Source of the DNA: Bin87 sp965243255
Lineage (GTDB): Bacteria > Chloroflexota > Dehalococcoidia > Lucifugimonadales > UBA3495
Direction: 5' to 3'
DNA: 64,000 bases
Assembly: GCA_965243255.1 (NCBI GenBank)
Contig: CBDEUH010000004.1
Location: 620,001-684,000, forward strand
The notes beneath the pieces are model-generated. The model saw nothing but the letters and a program-made list of their open reading frames with translations, made no database searches and was not told the DNA's origin. A program made the translations under genes and the position numbers. Positions 7,330 through 15,663 of the stretch are shown here, in pieces; position 1 is the first letter of the stretch, and every line of letters begins with the position of its first letter.

Positions 7330-8673
7330 CTAGCGGGTGTTGGCGGCGATGTGGTCGAGGCGCGCCTGGACGGCGCCGGCGTGGCCGGGCAGCCCTTCGG
7401 CCTCGGCGATGCGGACGGCGGCGGGGCCCAGGTCGGAAAAGCGCTGGGGGCTCAACCCGACGACGGGCATGGTGCGCAGGAAGTGGTGCACGCTAAGTGC
7501 GGAGCTGAAACGGGCGGTGCCGCCGGTGGGCATCACGTGGGACGGGCCGGCGATGTAGTCGCCCATGACTTCCGGGGAAAACTCGCCCAGGAACAGGCCG
7601 CCGGCGTTGCGAATCTGGCCGGCCCAGGCCCAGGGGTCGGCGGCCATCAGGCACAGATGCTCCGGCGCGATGCGATTGGCGACGGTGACGGCTTCGTGAA
7701 AATCGTCAACCAGGACGATGCAGCCCTGCCGTTCCAGGGAATGGCGGATGGTGTCGGCCCGGGGATTCCCGTCGATTTGCACGTCCAGCTCGGACTCAAC
7801 GGCAGCTACCAGGCCGTCGGAATCAGTAACCAGGATGGCGGAGGCCATGGGGTCGTGTTCGGCCTGGGCGATGAGGTCGGCGGCGCAGAAAACCGGATTG
7901 GCGCTTTCGTCGGCCAATACGATGGTTTCGGTGGGCCCGAAAACGCCGTCGATATCCACCTGGCCCTGCACCATGCGCTTGGCGTAGGCGACGAAAACGT
8001 TGCCGGGCCCGCAAATCTTGTCCACCTTGCCGATGCTTTGGGTTCCGTAGGCCAGGGCGCCGATGGCCGGCACGCCGCCGACCTGATACACGGCGTCCAC
8101 GCCGGCGATGCGCGCGGCGGCCAGCACGGTGGAGTTGAGGGGTTCGCTGCCGCGGCGTGGGGTCGCCAGGACAACCTCGCTGACGCCGGCGACGCGGGCC
8201 GGGACGGCAGTCATCAGCACGGTGGACGGGTAAGCCGCCGTGCCGCCGGGAGCGTAGAGGCCGACACGCTCCAGGGGCCGCACCAGTTCGCCCAGGCCGC
8301 CGCCCAGGTCAACCCAGTCCCGGGGCAGCGTGGCCTCGTGAAACTCGGTGATGCGTCGGGCGGCCAGCTCCAGCGCCTGTTTGAGGTCGGCCGGCGTTTC
8401 GTCCCAGGCTGCGTCCAACTGGGATTGCGGCACTTGCAGGTCGTCAAGCTCGGCCCCGTCCAGCAGCTTGGCGTAGCGGCGGACGGCGCAGTCGCCCTCG
8501 TCGCGAACTTCCCGCAGCATTTGCAGGACGGACGACTCCGGCGTGGCATCGGCGCCGAACAGGTCGCGGGTGCGCTGCAAAACCGTTTCGGGCAGCGACG
8601 ACAAGTCGAGGGGGTCGATGCGGGTCAGCGCGGATTCAGCGGCGGCCGCCCCGCGAACCTTTCTAAGTTGCAC
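7330..8673 (-). CDS. hisD: Histidinol dehydrogenase
   Basis: A 447-residue enzyme that oxidises histidinol to histidine with two NAD+. Family landmarks are GLYAPGGTAAYPSTVLM (about 134-150), the GPGN segment (about 215-218), a GPTE element (about 239-242), the zinc-binding AQAEHDP (about 262-268) and EHLCL near 340. The start is GTG and overlaps the stop region of the upstream phospholipase-C-like gene by 11 nt. A GGGAG site lies upstream. It is the last gene of hisZ-hisG-X-hisD. Because hisC-hisB restart under another promoter 3 kb further on, hisD ends a separate unit. Confidence 0.95.
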   Translation of the reverse strand: MQLRKVRGAAAAESALTRIDPLDLSSLPETVLQRTRDLFGADATPESSVLQMLREVRDEGDCAVRRYAKLLDGAELDDLQVPQSQLDAAWDETPADLKQALELAARRITEFHEATLPRDWVDLGGGLGELVRPLERVGLYAPGGTAAYPSTVLMTAVPARVAGVSEVVLATPRRGSEPLNSTVLAAARIAGVDAVYQVGGVPAIGALAYGTQSIGKVDKICGPGNVFVAYAKRMVQGQVDIDGVFGPTETIVLADESANPVFCAADLIAQAEHDPMASAILVTDSDGLVAAVESELDVQIDGNPRADTIRHSLERQGCIVLVDDFHEAVTVANRIAPEHLCLMAADPWAWAGQIRNAGGLFLGEFSPEVMGDYIAGPSHVMPTGGTARFSSALSVHHFLRTMPVVGLSPQRFSDLGPAAVRIAEAEGLPGHAGAVQARLDHIAANTR

Positions 8674-9424
8674 TGAGATACTCCCGGGCCTGGATTATGG
8701 ATTCATCGATAACCCGTTGGCGGTAGTCATCAATCAATTCGTGAGGAACGCGCTGGTACACCCGCTCCAGGCTATCGGGCATCTGGGCCAGGAAACCGTC
8801 AACAACCTGCTGCACTTCTTCGTTGTCGCGGTACATGCGGTTGAGAGCGCGCTTGAGGCGTTCCCAAGTGAAATCCCAGCCGAGCAGGCGGGCAACCCAA
8901 CCGCGCCACTCGTCGATCAGTTCGTCCTGCAGGAACTCCAGGGCCGGCAAGGTGTCAACGGCGGCAATGGCGTCGTTCTCGGTGGTTAGCCCGCCGTTTT
9001 CACTGAGGGCCAGGCGGTCCATATCCAACTGCAGGGCGCGATCCCAGATGTGGGCCTCCACTTCGGTGTCGGTAACGCGGTTTTCCGGCGTGAAGTAGGG
9101 CCGGAACATGGTGGTAATCCACACCTCATCGGCGATGATATGGCTGATGTAGCCCAACAGGAAGGAACGGGTTTGCGGGGTGAGAGCGTTGTCGGAGCCG
9201 GCCAGGTCGGGATACATCTCAAACATACGCTCCACGCCGGCGCCGACGTGGTCAACCGTCAAGTCGGAAAAATGAGTACGCCCCCGGTCCCACTTGGTCA
9301 TGGCCCGGATGTCCGGCGTGGTGGAACCGAGGTAGGCCGCGCCGGGGTGGTCGTGGAGATACCCCCAATCCAGTTCGGTGGCAACCTGCTGGCAGATGTA
9401 TATGTGCATGGGGAGGTTAGGCAT
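8663..9424 (-). CDS. Zinc-dependent phospholipase C-like protein in the his operon
   Basis: A 253-residue protein starting MPNLPMHIYICQQVA. The early His (MHIYICQQ), YLGSTTPDIRAM (about 31-42), HFSDL (about 53-57) and the helix with FLLGYISHIIADEVW (about 99-113) match the general pattern of the all-helical zinc-dependent phospholipase C/S1-P1-nuclease-like family (PF00882), in which scattered His and Asp residues bind three metals. No signal peptide is present, so it should be cytoplasmic, unlike secreted phospholipases. It overlaps hisG by 8 nt at its start and hisD by 11 nt at its end, which is strong evidence for co-translation with histidine enzymes. Whether it serves the pathway, for example as a phosphatase, is unproven. 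Confidence 0.75.
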   Translation of the reverse strand: MPNLPMHIYICQQVATELDWGYLHDHPGAAYLGSTTPDIRAMTKWDRGRTHFSDLTVDHVGAGVERMFEMYPDLAGSDNALTPQTRSFLLGYISHIIADEVWITTMFRPYFTPENRVTDTEVEAHIWDRALQLDMDRLALSENGGLTTENDAIAAVDTLPALEFLQDELIDEWRGWVARLLGWDFTWERLKRALNRMYRDNEEVQQVVDGFLAQMPDSLERVYQRVPHELIDDYRQRVIDESIIQAREYLSAT

Positions 9425-10436
9425 AATTGGCCGGTCCTCCATTGAGGGCAGCGACGCGGTTGAGAAAACAGTTGAAGTGCTGGGACTGCCCCTTGAACAG
9501 GTATGACAGCTGGGCAGCGGCGATGTCAACGCCGCCACACTCGCGCAGGTGCGCCACGGCGTCCAGCAGCCGGTTCTTGCGTATCAGGAGGGAAACGGCG
9601 TACCAGTCCTCCTCCTCGACGCTGAACACGCGGGCCACGGTTGGCCCCTGGATGCCGGCGATTTCGGGGCGAGCCAGGATCATGGCGCTGACGTCCTCCG
9701 CCGAGCGGCCCTGCACGTTGGCGGTGATGCGGTAGTAGGGCTCGGCGCGCAGGTGGGCCTCCAGCATTTCGGTGAGGGACTGAGCCAGCTCCAGGTCGGC
9801 GGGTCGTTTGGCCAGGGTGTGAGGGTTGGCGATGAGGCACGCCTGCGAGGTCAGGATGGTGCCGCCGTCCAGGGTCTTCAGCCGATTTTCCCGCAGGGTG
9901 GTGCCGGTGGCGGACAGGTCGGCGATGAGGTCGGCATAGCCGGCGATGGGGGCGGCCTCCAGGGTGCCGCTGGCCGGAACCAGGGTGAAGTAATTGATGC
10001 CGCGCTCAAACAGGTAGCGACGCAGCAGCCGGGGGTACTTGGTGGCGATGCGCAGCTGCCGGCCGCGGGCGTGGAACTCCAGGGCCAGGTCGGCCAGGTC
10101 GTCGATGGACGTTACGTCCAGCCAGGAATCGGGCACGGCCAGCACGTAATCGCAGCCGCCGAACTCCAGGTCGTCCATCACCGAGACCACGGCGTTTTCG
10201 TCGTGGCGGTATTCCATCAGGCGGTCCAGGCCGGTGATGCCCATTTCGGCGCTGCCTTCCTCCACCTTGGTGGTGATGTCGGCGGTGCGCTGGAACAGCA
10301 CGTCGATGCCGGGCAGGGCGGGTATGGAGCCGGTGTAGCGTCTGGCGTTGGGACGGCTCACCTTGACGCCGCAGGACGTCAGGAAGCGCATGGTCGGCTC
10401 GCCCAGTTCGCCGTCGCTCGGTATTACCAGTCTCAC
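9417..10436 (-). CDS. hisG: ATP phosphoribosyltransferase, long form
   Basis: A 339-residue enzyme for the first, committed step of histidine synthesis: ATP plus PRPP to phosphoribosyl-ATP. The catalytic half starts MRLVIPSDGELGEP and contains the phosphate-binding SGTLEAAPIAGYADLIADLS (about 160-179). Residues from about 245 form an additional C-terminal domain, with TVARVFSVEEEDWYAVSLLI, like the ACT-like regulatory domain of long HisG, which confers histidine inhibition. Length and this domain argue against the short HisG that needs HisZ, yet a hisZ-like gene lies immediately upstream. It overlaps the downstream phospholipase-C-like gene by 8 nt. Confidence 0.92.
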   Translation of the reverse strand: MRLVIPSDGELGEPTMRFLTSCGVKVSRPNARRYTGSIPALPGIDVLFQRTADITTKVEEGSAEMGITGLDRLMEYRHDENAVVSVMDDLEFGGCDYVLAVPDSWLDVTSIDDLADLALEFHARGRQLRIATKYPRLLRRYLFERGINYFTLVPASGTLEAAPIAGYADLIADLSATGTTLRENRLKTLDGGTILTSQACLIANPHTLAKRPADLELAQSLTEMLEAHLRAEPYYRITANVQGRSAEDVSAMILARPEIAGIQGPTVARVFSVEEEDWYAVSLLIRKNRLLDAVAHLRECGGVDIAAAQLSYLFKGQSQHFNCFLNRVAALNGGPANYA

Positions 10437-10452
10437 GTCGCCACCCCAGGAA

Positions 10453-11871
10453 TTACACGGCCACGATCCGGGAGTAGTTGGCCGCCGATTCCCGGCCGCT
10501 CACGTCCAGGATGGCGACTCCGCCGCGACTGCGTATGTCAGCGGCGGCGCGCAGGGCGTCGGCATTGGCTCGGCCCTCGCTGGGACTGACCAGCACGGCG
10601 TCGGCGTCGGGCAAAGGGATAGTATCAGACGGCATCGCCGACAGCAGGGATTCCAGCGTATAGGCGAATCCCAGGGCGGGCACGGGGTCGGCTCCGCCGA
10701 GAGCGAGGGCCAGGGCGTCGTAGCGACCGCCGCCGCCGAGAACGGCATTGTCGGAGCCGTGGGTTACGTCGAAGATGATGCCGTTGTAGTAGGCGATGCC
10801 ACGGGCCAGTGAGAAGTCGATAACCAGCCGGCCGGCGACGGACGTATCCGTGCCTGCCAGTTCGACCAGCTCTGCCAGTCGGTCAATGGCAGCGCCGTCC
10901 GCGCCGGACGCGGACACGATGGCCCGAGCCTGCTGCAGCGCGTCGGCGGGCTGGCCCCTGACGCCGGCCAGTCTGCCGGCCAAAGCCAGGCCGCGCTCGA
11001 TGGCATCTGAGGCGTCACCGCCGCGCAGTTTGCGGAGCAGGCGGTCAACTATCTCGTCGGGGGAACGGCGGCCCAGGGGAGTGTCCGGCGAGCTGTTCCA
11101 GCGCATAAAGCCGGACAGCACGGCGCGGGCGGCGTCATCGGGCAGGTCGGCAACCGCCGCGGCCAAGTCGGTTTCCTCGTTGTGCAATTCCCGGCCCGCG
11201 ACGATGTGCAGCTCGTCGGCGCGCCGCAGAGTGGCCGCCAGGTTGTCGGCGCTGTCGCCGATGCGGTTCATGTTGGCGATGATGAAGGCCCGGGCGCGGT
11301 CGGAGAGGCCGACGGTGTCCAGCACGCTGTCCAGCACGTCCAGGTCGGCCAGGCGCAGGCGGTAATCGTCGATGCCCAGCTGGGCGGGAACGTCGGCGGC
11401 CAGGGAGAGCAGCTCGGCGTCGGCCAGGATGGTGTTGGAACCGACCAGTTCGGCGCCGACCTGGGTGAACTGTCCGCTGTGGTCGGCCGGTGGAGGGTGT
11501 CCGATGTCGTAGCGGAACACGGGGCCGGCGTACTGCCAGCGCAGCACCGGATTCTCGGCGGAGTTCGCGGCGATTTCCAGGTAGTGCCGCATGATGGCCG
11601 AGGTGAACTCCGGGCGCAGGCTGACGGCGTTGGAGCCGGGGTCGGCGAAGGAGTACATCTGGGAGGCCAGGTCGCCGCCGGACTTGCGCAGGAACAGCTC
11701 GGTGGACTCGAGCAGGGGCACTTCCAGGGGCCGGTAACCGTAGCGTCCGATGGCGTCGGAAAGGCGACGTTCCACAGCCTGCTTGCGGCGGCAGGCGTCA
11801 TTGGACAGGTCGCGCATACCCGGAAGACGGCGCACCGGGCTGGGTGTGCTGGAAACGGTGGCGGCAATCAT
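10453..11871 (-). CDS. hisZ: HisZ-like ATP phosphoribosyltransferase regulatory subunit (HisRS paralogue)
   Basis: A 472-residue class II aminoacyl-tRNA-synthetase-like protein. It has the motif-1 region LRKSGGDLASQMYSFADP, motif 2 WQYAGPVFRYD (about 113-123), a histidine-binding segment degraded to ARGIAYYNGIIFD (RGLDYYTG in true HisRS) and motif 3 LGGGGRYDAL. The C-terminal part is short and retains only a rudimentary anticodon-binding-like fold, which fits HisZ better than HisS. HisZ normally activates short HisG; here it is 16 nt upstream of a long hisG. The ATG lies 8 nt behind an extended -10 box, so the mRNA may be leaderless. Confidence 0.8.
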   Translation of the reverse strand: MIAATVSSTPSPVRRLPGMRDLSNDACRRKQAVERRLSDAIGRYGYRPLEVPLLESTELFLRKSGGDLASQMYSFADPGSNAVSLRPEFTSAIMRHYLEIAANSAENPVLRWQYAGPVFRYDIGHPPPADHSGQFTQVGAELVGSNTILADAELLSLAADVPAQLGIDDYRLRLADLDVLDSVLDTVGLSDRARAFIIANMNRIGDSADNLAATLRRADELHIVAGRELHNEETDLAAAVADLPDDAARAVLSGFMRWNSSPDTPLGRRSPDEIVDRLLRKLRGGDASDAIERGLALAGRLAGVRGQPADALQQARAIVSASGADGAAIDRLAELVELAGTDTSVAGRLVIDFSLARGIAYYNGIIFDVTHGSDNAVLGGGGRYDALALALGGADPVPALGFAYTLESLLSAMPSDTIPLPDADAVLVSPSEGRANADALRAAADIRSRGGVAILDVSGRESAANYSRIVAV

Positions 11872-11879
11872 CGCCGGCT

Positions 11880-11888
11880 ATTGTACCA
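11880..11888 (-). promoter_or_regulatory. Extended -10 promoter directly before hisZ
   Basis: On the minus strand TGG is followed by TACAAT, which ends 8 nt before the hisZ ATG. Initiation 6-8 nt after the -10 would place the transcript start at or next to the start codon. No clear -35 is visible. Confidence 0.55.
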
Positions 11889-11947
11889 CCAACGGAGGGA
11901 AGGAGCAGTCAGGGAAAACGTGCGTTGAACCGTGCGATTATCGCCAG

Positions 11948-13135
11948 CTACACCTCTTCTTCGTTGCCCTCTTCAACAAAGTCGTTCACAACAGGGCTGA
12001 TCTCCTCAACAAATCTCCGCACCTCTTCGGCTATCTTTCCGCCAAAGTCATCATTGAGTGTGTCGGTTCCGACATGCACTGCGATGCCATTGTCGTAAGG
12101 TTCTCGCGCCACGCCCTCAGGGAGACGGTCATACACAGCTTCGTTGCCCAGCCACTCATTCAGGCCATCTTGATCATGCAGGAACAACACCCATTCCTGC
12201 CATTCACTCGCCCCTTTGGGGTACAGGTTCACTTGGTATGACATACCCCAGTTGCTCCATGGCGGCGACGAGTACCAGAGATGATAGTACCGCCCTTGCT
12301 GGTCAGCATGGCGTCCTGCCCAACGGCTGCTTTTATCAGGTCTAATTTCTTGCGGCAACTCGTTTATAGCTAAATCTCCCACTCGTCTAAGGAAATAGGT
12401 AACTGTGTCGTTACGGTTCCTTGCAAATGAGCGACTCAGTTTCTCACCCAGACTGCCGCCTCCGCTGGTCCCGTTGTCCTGCGCGTTGTCACCGATTCGT
12501 ACAACGTAGTTGTCAATGCCAGGCAGGGGAATGATTGTCGACGCTTGCACGTATAGAATGTCGGTTTTAGAGTCATGATAGGGTGTGAGTTGGACGCACG
12601 TTATCAGGTTCTCATCGGGGGCTTTCTCGTTGAGCCAGAGCACGGCGGATGTCACCTCTGGGGCGAATCGATGACTGGCCAGTATGATGCGTTGATCGTA
12701 ATTGAGAGCGTTCAGGTCGTCAGCGCCCATGTGCTGCAACAAACGCTCAGCAGCTTCCGCCTTCGTAATTTTGCCGTCATATCTGACCAGCATGTCAACA
12801 ATCTGGTCGGCATCGGCATGGTGCAGATAGCTAGCATATTTGATCGCCTGCCAGTGGGCATCAGCTCCGGTATCGTCGCGCTTCAACTCAATGACGACTA
12901 GTTTGCCGTCTCGTTCCACCGCCAATAGGTCCAACCGCTCGCTAGTGCGGTCAAACCCGCTGAATTCCTTGCCGATTATCAGCAGGTCGTCGCCCAAAAT
13001 TCCAGGGTTATCCGACACCCATTCCTGGATGTCCCTCCGTTCCTGAAATCCCAACCTGGAGAAATCCACTTCGGCAATGGCTTCCGACGCCTGGTTTTCG
13101 GGGTTGATGCGGAACATTTTGGGTTCGCCGCTCAT
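11948..13135 (-). CDS. NucS/DUF91-like endonuclease-domain protein
   Basis: A 395-residue protein. The N-terminal domain (about residues 25-150) carries RLDLLAVERDGKLVVIELKRD, a PD-(D/E)XK nuclease core of the DUF91/NucS kind with catalytic D and E-x-K, followed by the helix AIKYASYL. The rest (about 160-395) is an uncharacterised region with aromatic-rich WSNWGMSYQVNLYP. Related proteins are accessory nucleases in defence or repair contexts. Base use appears less GC-rich than in the flanking his and SDR genes, suggesting acquisition. The upstream gap carries dispersed repeats. It lies tail-to-head between the SDR genes and hisZ and shares no obvious operon. No methylase or partner is adjacent. 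Confidence 0.75.
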   Translation of the reverse strand: MSGEPKMFRINPENQASEAIAEVDFSRLGFQERRDIQEWVSDNPGILGDDLLIIGKEFSGFDRTSERLDLLAVERDGKLVVIELKRDDTGADAHWQAIKYASYLHHADADQIVDMLVRYDGKITKAEAAERLLQHMGADDLNALNYDQRIILASHRFAPEVTSAVLWLNEKAPDENLITCVQLTPYHDSKTDILYVQASTIIPLPGIDNYVVRIGDNAQDNGTSGGGSLGEKLSRSFARNRNDTVTYFLRRVGDLAINELPQEIRPDKSSRWAGRHADQQGRYYHLWYSSPPWSNWGMSYQVNLYPKGASEWQEWVLFLHDQDGLNEWLGNEAVYDRLPEGVAREPYDNGIAVHVGTDTLNDDFGGKIAEEVRRFVEEISPVVNDFVEEGNEEEV

Positions 13136-13154
13136 ATTGGTTGTCCTTTGGGGT

Positions 13155-13230
13155 GGCTGGATTCCGGATCGAGTCCGGAATGACGGTGAATGTGAAGGAA
13201 TGACGGTGAGAGTAAAAGTCTGACGGTGTG
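13155..13230. repeat. Dispersed extragenic repeat with palindrome
   Basis: ATTCCGGATCGAGTCCGGAA is a near-complete inverted repeat (13161-13181, 8-bp arms), followed by three GACGGTG-containing units at short spacing. Read on the minus strand it gives the VIPDSIRNP-type peptide seen in many spurious annotations, a hallmark of a widespread extragenic repeat. It fills the gap between the SDR gene and the nuclease gene. Confidence 0.6.
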
Positions 13231-13237
13231 GAGGGGG

Positions 13238-14002
13238 TTACGGGCGCGCGTTCGCTCCGCCGTCGATGTACACCGGCTGGCCGCTGGGGTAGTCGCAGTG
13301 GGGGGAGCAGAGATAGACCAGCATGGCCGCCAGGTCGCGGGGGTGGCCCTTGCGACGCATCGGCGTGTAGCGGACGAGCAGCTCCTCCCGTTGCGTTTCC
13401 AGGGGGATGTCTTCCGCCGTTGACCAGCCGGAGCCGACGGCGTTGACCCGAATCTCGCTGCGGCCCCATTCGACGGCCAGGGAGCGAGTCAGGGACAGCA
13501 CCGCGGCCTGGGTTGCGCTGAACGCCGAACAGTTGTGGATGCCGCGCTCGGCCAGATTGGAGATGAGGTTGACGATACGTCCGTACTGCTGCCCCACCAT
13601 CCGCTGCCCCACCGCTTGGCTGAGCATAAAGGTGGCGCGGACGTTGCGGGCGTGGAGTTCGTCCCATTCGTCCAGGGTAGTCTCGGCGGCGGGCTTGGCG
13701 AAGAAGCTGCGGGTGTCGTTGACTAGGATGTCGGCACGGGGATGTACGGCGTCGAAGGCAGCAAGCACGGCGTCGGCGCCGGCGGGAGTGTCCCAGCGGC
13801 CGGTGTAGCCGTGGGTGTCCTTTCCCGTTACGGCGGTTACGGCACCAAGGATGGCGTCGGTTGCGTCGGGATGGCGGGCGACGGCGAACACGGTCGCGCC
13901 GGCCTCGGCCAGGGCTGCCGCCAGCGCTGCGGTTTCGTCGCCGCCGGCGCTGGCGACGATGGCGGTGTGGCCGGTGAGGTCGAATTCTGCGGGCAGGGTC
14001 AT
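13238..14002 (-). CDS. SDR-fold protein lacking catalytic Tyr and Lys
   Basis: A 254-residue short-chain dehydrogenase/reductase by overall pattern: a Rossmann start, a DILVND element near residue 90, a serine-containing NLISNLAERG near 143-152 and the C-terminal YIDGGANARP. The catalytic YxxxK is replaced: where CSAYSASKAA is expected the sequence reads CSAFSATQAA, so both Tyr and Lys are missing. The TGxxxGxG dinucleotide loop is also degenerate (ASAGGDETA). It is therefore probably not an active oxidoreductase and may be a binding or structural partner of the neighbouring SDR, whose stop lies 10 nt upstream. It could derive from duplication. Confidence 0.75.
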   Translation of the reverse strand: MTLPAEFDLTGHTAIVASAGGDETAALAAALAEAGATVFAVARHPDATDAILGAVTAVTGKDTHGYTGRWDTPAGADAVLAAFDAVHPRADILVNDTRSFFAKPAAETTLDEWDELHARNVRATFMLSQAVGQRMVGQQYGRIVNLISNLAERGIHNCSAFSATQAAVLSLTRSLAVEWGRSEIRVNAVGSGWSTAEDIPLETQREELLVRYTPMRRKGHPRDLAAMLVYLCSPHCDYPSGQPVYIDGGANARP

Positions 14003-14012
14003 TGGTGTTTGC

Positions 14013-14822
14013 CTACGGTTCCAATGGGGCGACGGGAGCGTGGCCGGTGGGGGCGATGCCGGCGGCCAGTCCGGCGCCGTCCAGGATGAACATCTCGCCG
14101 GTCATGTAGTCGGAGGCATCCGAGGACAGGAACACGGCGACGGGGCCCAGGTCCTCCGGTTTGCCCAGCTTGCCGGTGGGCAGGAAGTCGCCCGATTGCG
14201 GCAGGGTGCGGTTGATTTCGGCGCCCGGGTCGATGGTGGGAATGAAGCCGGGGACGATGCTGTTGGCGGTGATGCCGTAACGGGCCAGGCTGAAGGAAAG
14301 GACGCGGGTGAGCTGGATGACGCCGCCCTTTGAGGTGCAGTACATATAGATGTCGCGGCCACCGCGCAGTCCGAAGCCGGAGGCGACGTTGATGATTTTG
14401 CCCTTGCCGGCGTCGGCCATGGGCTTGGCGGCAGCGCGGGCGCAGTAGAAAGCCCCGTCCAGGTTGACGGACATGGCGGTATGCCAATCGTCATCGGTGA
14501 TTTCCCAGACGGGTTTGAGCACGTTGTCGGCCACCATGGCGGCGTTGTTGATGAGCACGTCGATGCGCCCGAAGTGGCCCATGGCGGCGTCGATGAGGGC
14601 GTTGGCGTCGGCGGATTTGGACACGTCGGTGGGCACGGCGATGGCGTCCTGGCCGGCGGCGATAACCTCGTCGCGTGCGGCCTCGATGGGGCCGGGCCGG
14701 CGTCCGGCGATGGCCAGGTTGGCGCCGGAACGACTCAGGGCGCGTACCATCTCCAGGCCCAGGCCGGTGCCGCCGCCGGTGATGACGACGACCTTGCCGT
14801 CAAGGTAGAGGTTTTCGAGCAT
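14013..14822 (-). CDS. SDR-family oxidoreductase
   Basis: A 269-residue classical short-chain dehydrogenase. Expected motifs are intact: TGGGTGLG (about 15-22) for the dinucleotide, NNAA (about 91-94), the catalytic Ser in NVASGFG and Y-C-T-S-K (about 159-163). The C-terminal ILDGAGLAAG completes the fold. The substrate cannot be read from sequence; acting on hydroxyacyl or polyol substrates is typical. Its start overlaps birA by 23 nt and its stop is 10 nt before the degenerate SDR, so the three genes form one transcript. Confidence 0.88.
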   Translation of the reverse strand: MLENLYLDGKVVVITGGGTGLGLEMVRALSRSGANLAIAGRRPGPIEAARDEVIAAGQDAIAVPTDVSKSADANALIDAAMGHFGRIDVLINNAAMVADNVLKPVWEITDDDWHTAMSVNLDGAFYCARAAAKPMADAGKGKIINVASGFGLRGGRDIYMYCTSKGGVIQLTRVLSFSLARYGITANSIVPGFIPTIDPGAEINRTLPQSGDFLPTGKLGKPEDLGPVAVFLSSDASDYMTGEMFILDGAGLAAGIAPTGHAPVAPLEP

Positions 14823-15618
14823 TTGGGACAGGTTCTCCTGAGGCTGGGCGAAGGGTAATGTCTCCGGCGGTGAGGGTCAACAGTTGGCCGGCGTCGGTGC
14901 GCAGGAGCAGGTTGCCCTGCGCGTCGATATCCTCGGCCAGGCCGGTGTCGGCGCTGCCGTGATGGGTTACGGTTACCCGCTGGCCCAGGGTATCCAGCCA
15001 GCGCCGCCATTCCGGTATGGGAGAGCGTCCGCGCCTGAGGTCCAGGTACAGGGCGTCCAGGTGCTGCAAGATGCGGCGCAGCAGTTCGGCCCGGTCAACG
15101 TCAGCGTCGGCCAGCAGGTTCAAGCTGGCGGCGGTGGCGGCGATTTCCGGGTCGGCGGACGTGTCCAGCGCGATGTTGACGCCGACGCCAACGATGGCGT
15201 GCTCAATCCGCGAGCCGGACATTGTCGATTCGGCCAGGATGCCGGCGACCTTGCGTCCGTCAATCATTATGTCATTGGGCCACTTGATTGAGGGGTAGAG
15301 CCTGGCCGCCTGGCGAATGGCGCGGGCGACGGCGACTCCGGCCAACGGGCTGAGCAAGGGCAGAGCGTCGGCATCCGGCCGGAACAGGACGGAGAAATAC
15401 AGGTTGCCGGAATCGGAAACCCAACGCCGGCCCAAACGTCCCCGGCTGGCGGATTGGGTTTCTGCGACGACCACCGCCCCCTCGTCGGCGCCGTCCATGG
15501 CCCACTGCGCGGCGTCGTCCATGGTGGAGGCGGTGGACTGGTAGTAGCGGACGCTGCGGCCGATGATGGCGGTGTACAGGCCGGCGCGCAGCATTTCAGC
15601 GACGACGGAGGCGGGCAT
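14800..15618 (-). CDS. birA: Biotin-acetyl-CoA-carboxylase ligase
   Basis: A 272-residue biotin protein ligase that makes biotinyl-AMP and transfers biotin to a carrier lysine. The catalytic motifs are STASTMDDA (about 28-36), the ATP/biotin loop SRGRLGRRW (about 57-65) and KWPNDI (about 113-118). A small C-terminal SH3-like domain is present. The N-terminal helix-turn-helix of bifunctional BirA is absent, so it should not be a biotin-operon repressor. The ATG at 15618 is preferred over a TTG two codons upstream. It overlaps the SDR gene downstream. No carboxylase subunits are adjacent. Confidence 0.92.
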   Translation of the reverse strand: MPASVVAEMLRAGLYTAIIGRSVRYYQSTASTMDDAAQWAMDGADEGAVVVAETQSASRGRLGRRWVSDSGNLYFSVLFRPDADALPLLSPLAGVAVARAIRQAARLYPSIKWPNDIMIDGRKVAGILAESTMSGSRIEHAIVGVGVNIALDTSADPEIAATAASLNLLADADVDRAELLRRILQHLDALYLDLRRGRSPIPEWRRWLDTLGQRVTVTHHGSADTGLAEDIDAQGNLLLRTDAGQLLTLTAGDITLRPASGEPVPNARKPLP

Positions 15619-15663
15619 GGCCAACCTGGCACGGATAATTGGTGCTGCGTGAATATGCGACGG

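Noticed and set aside
13136..13237. CRISPR array suggested by repeated GACGGTG units
   Set aside because: Units are too short and unevenly spaced, without spacers or cas genes. It is an extragenic repeat.
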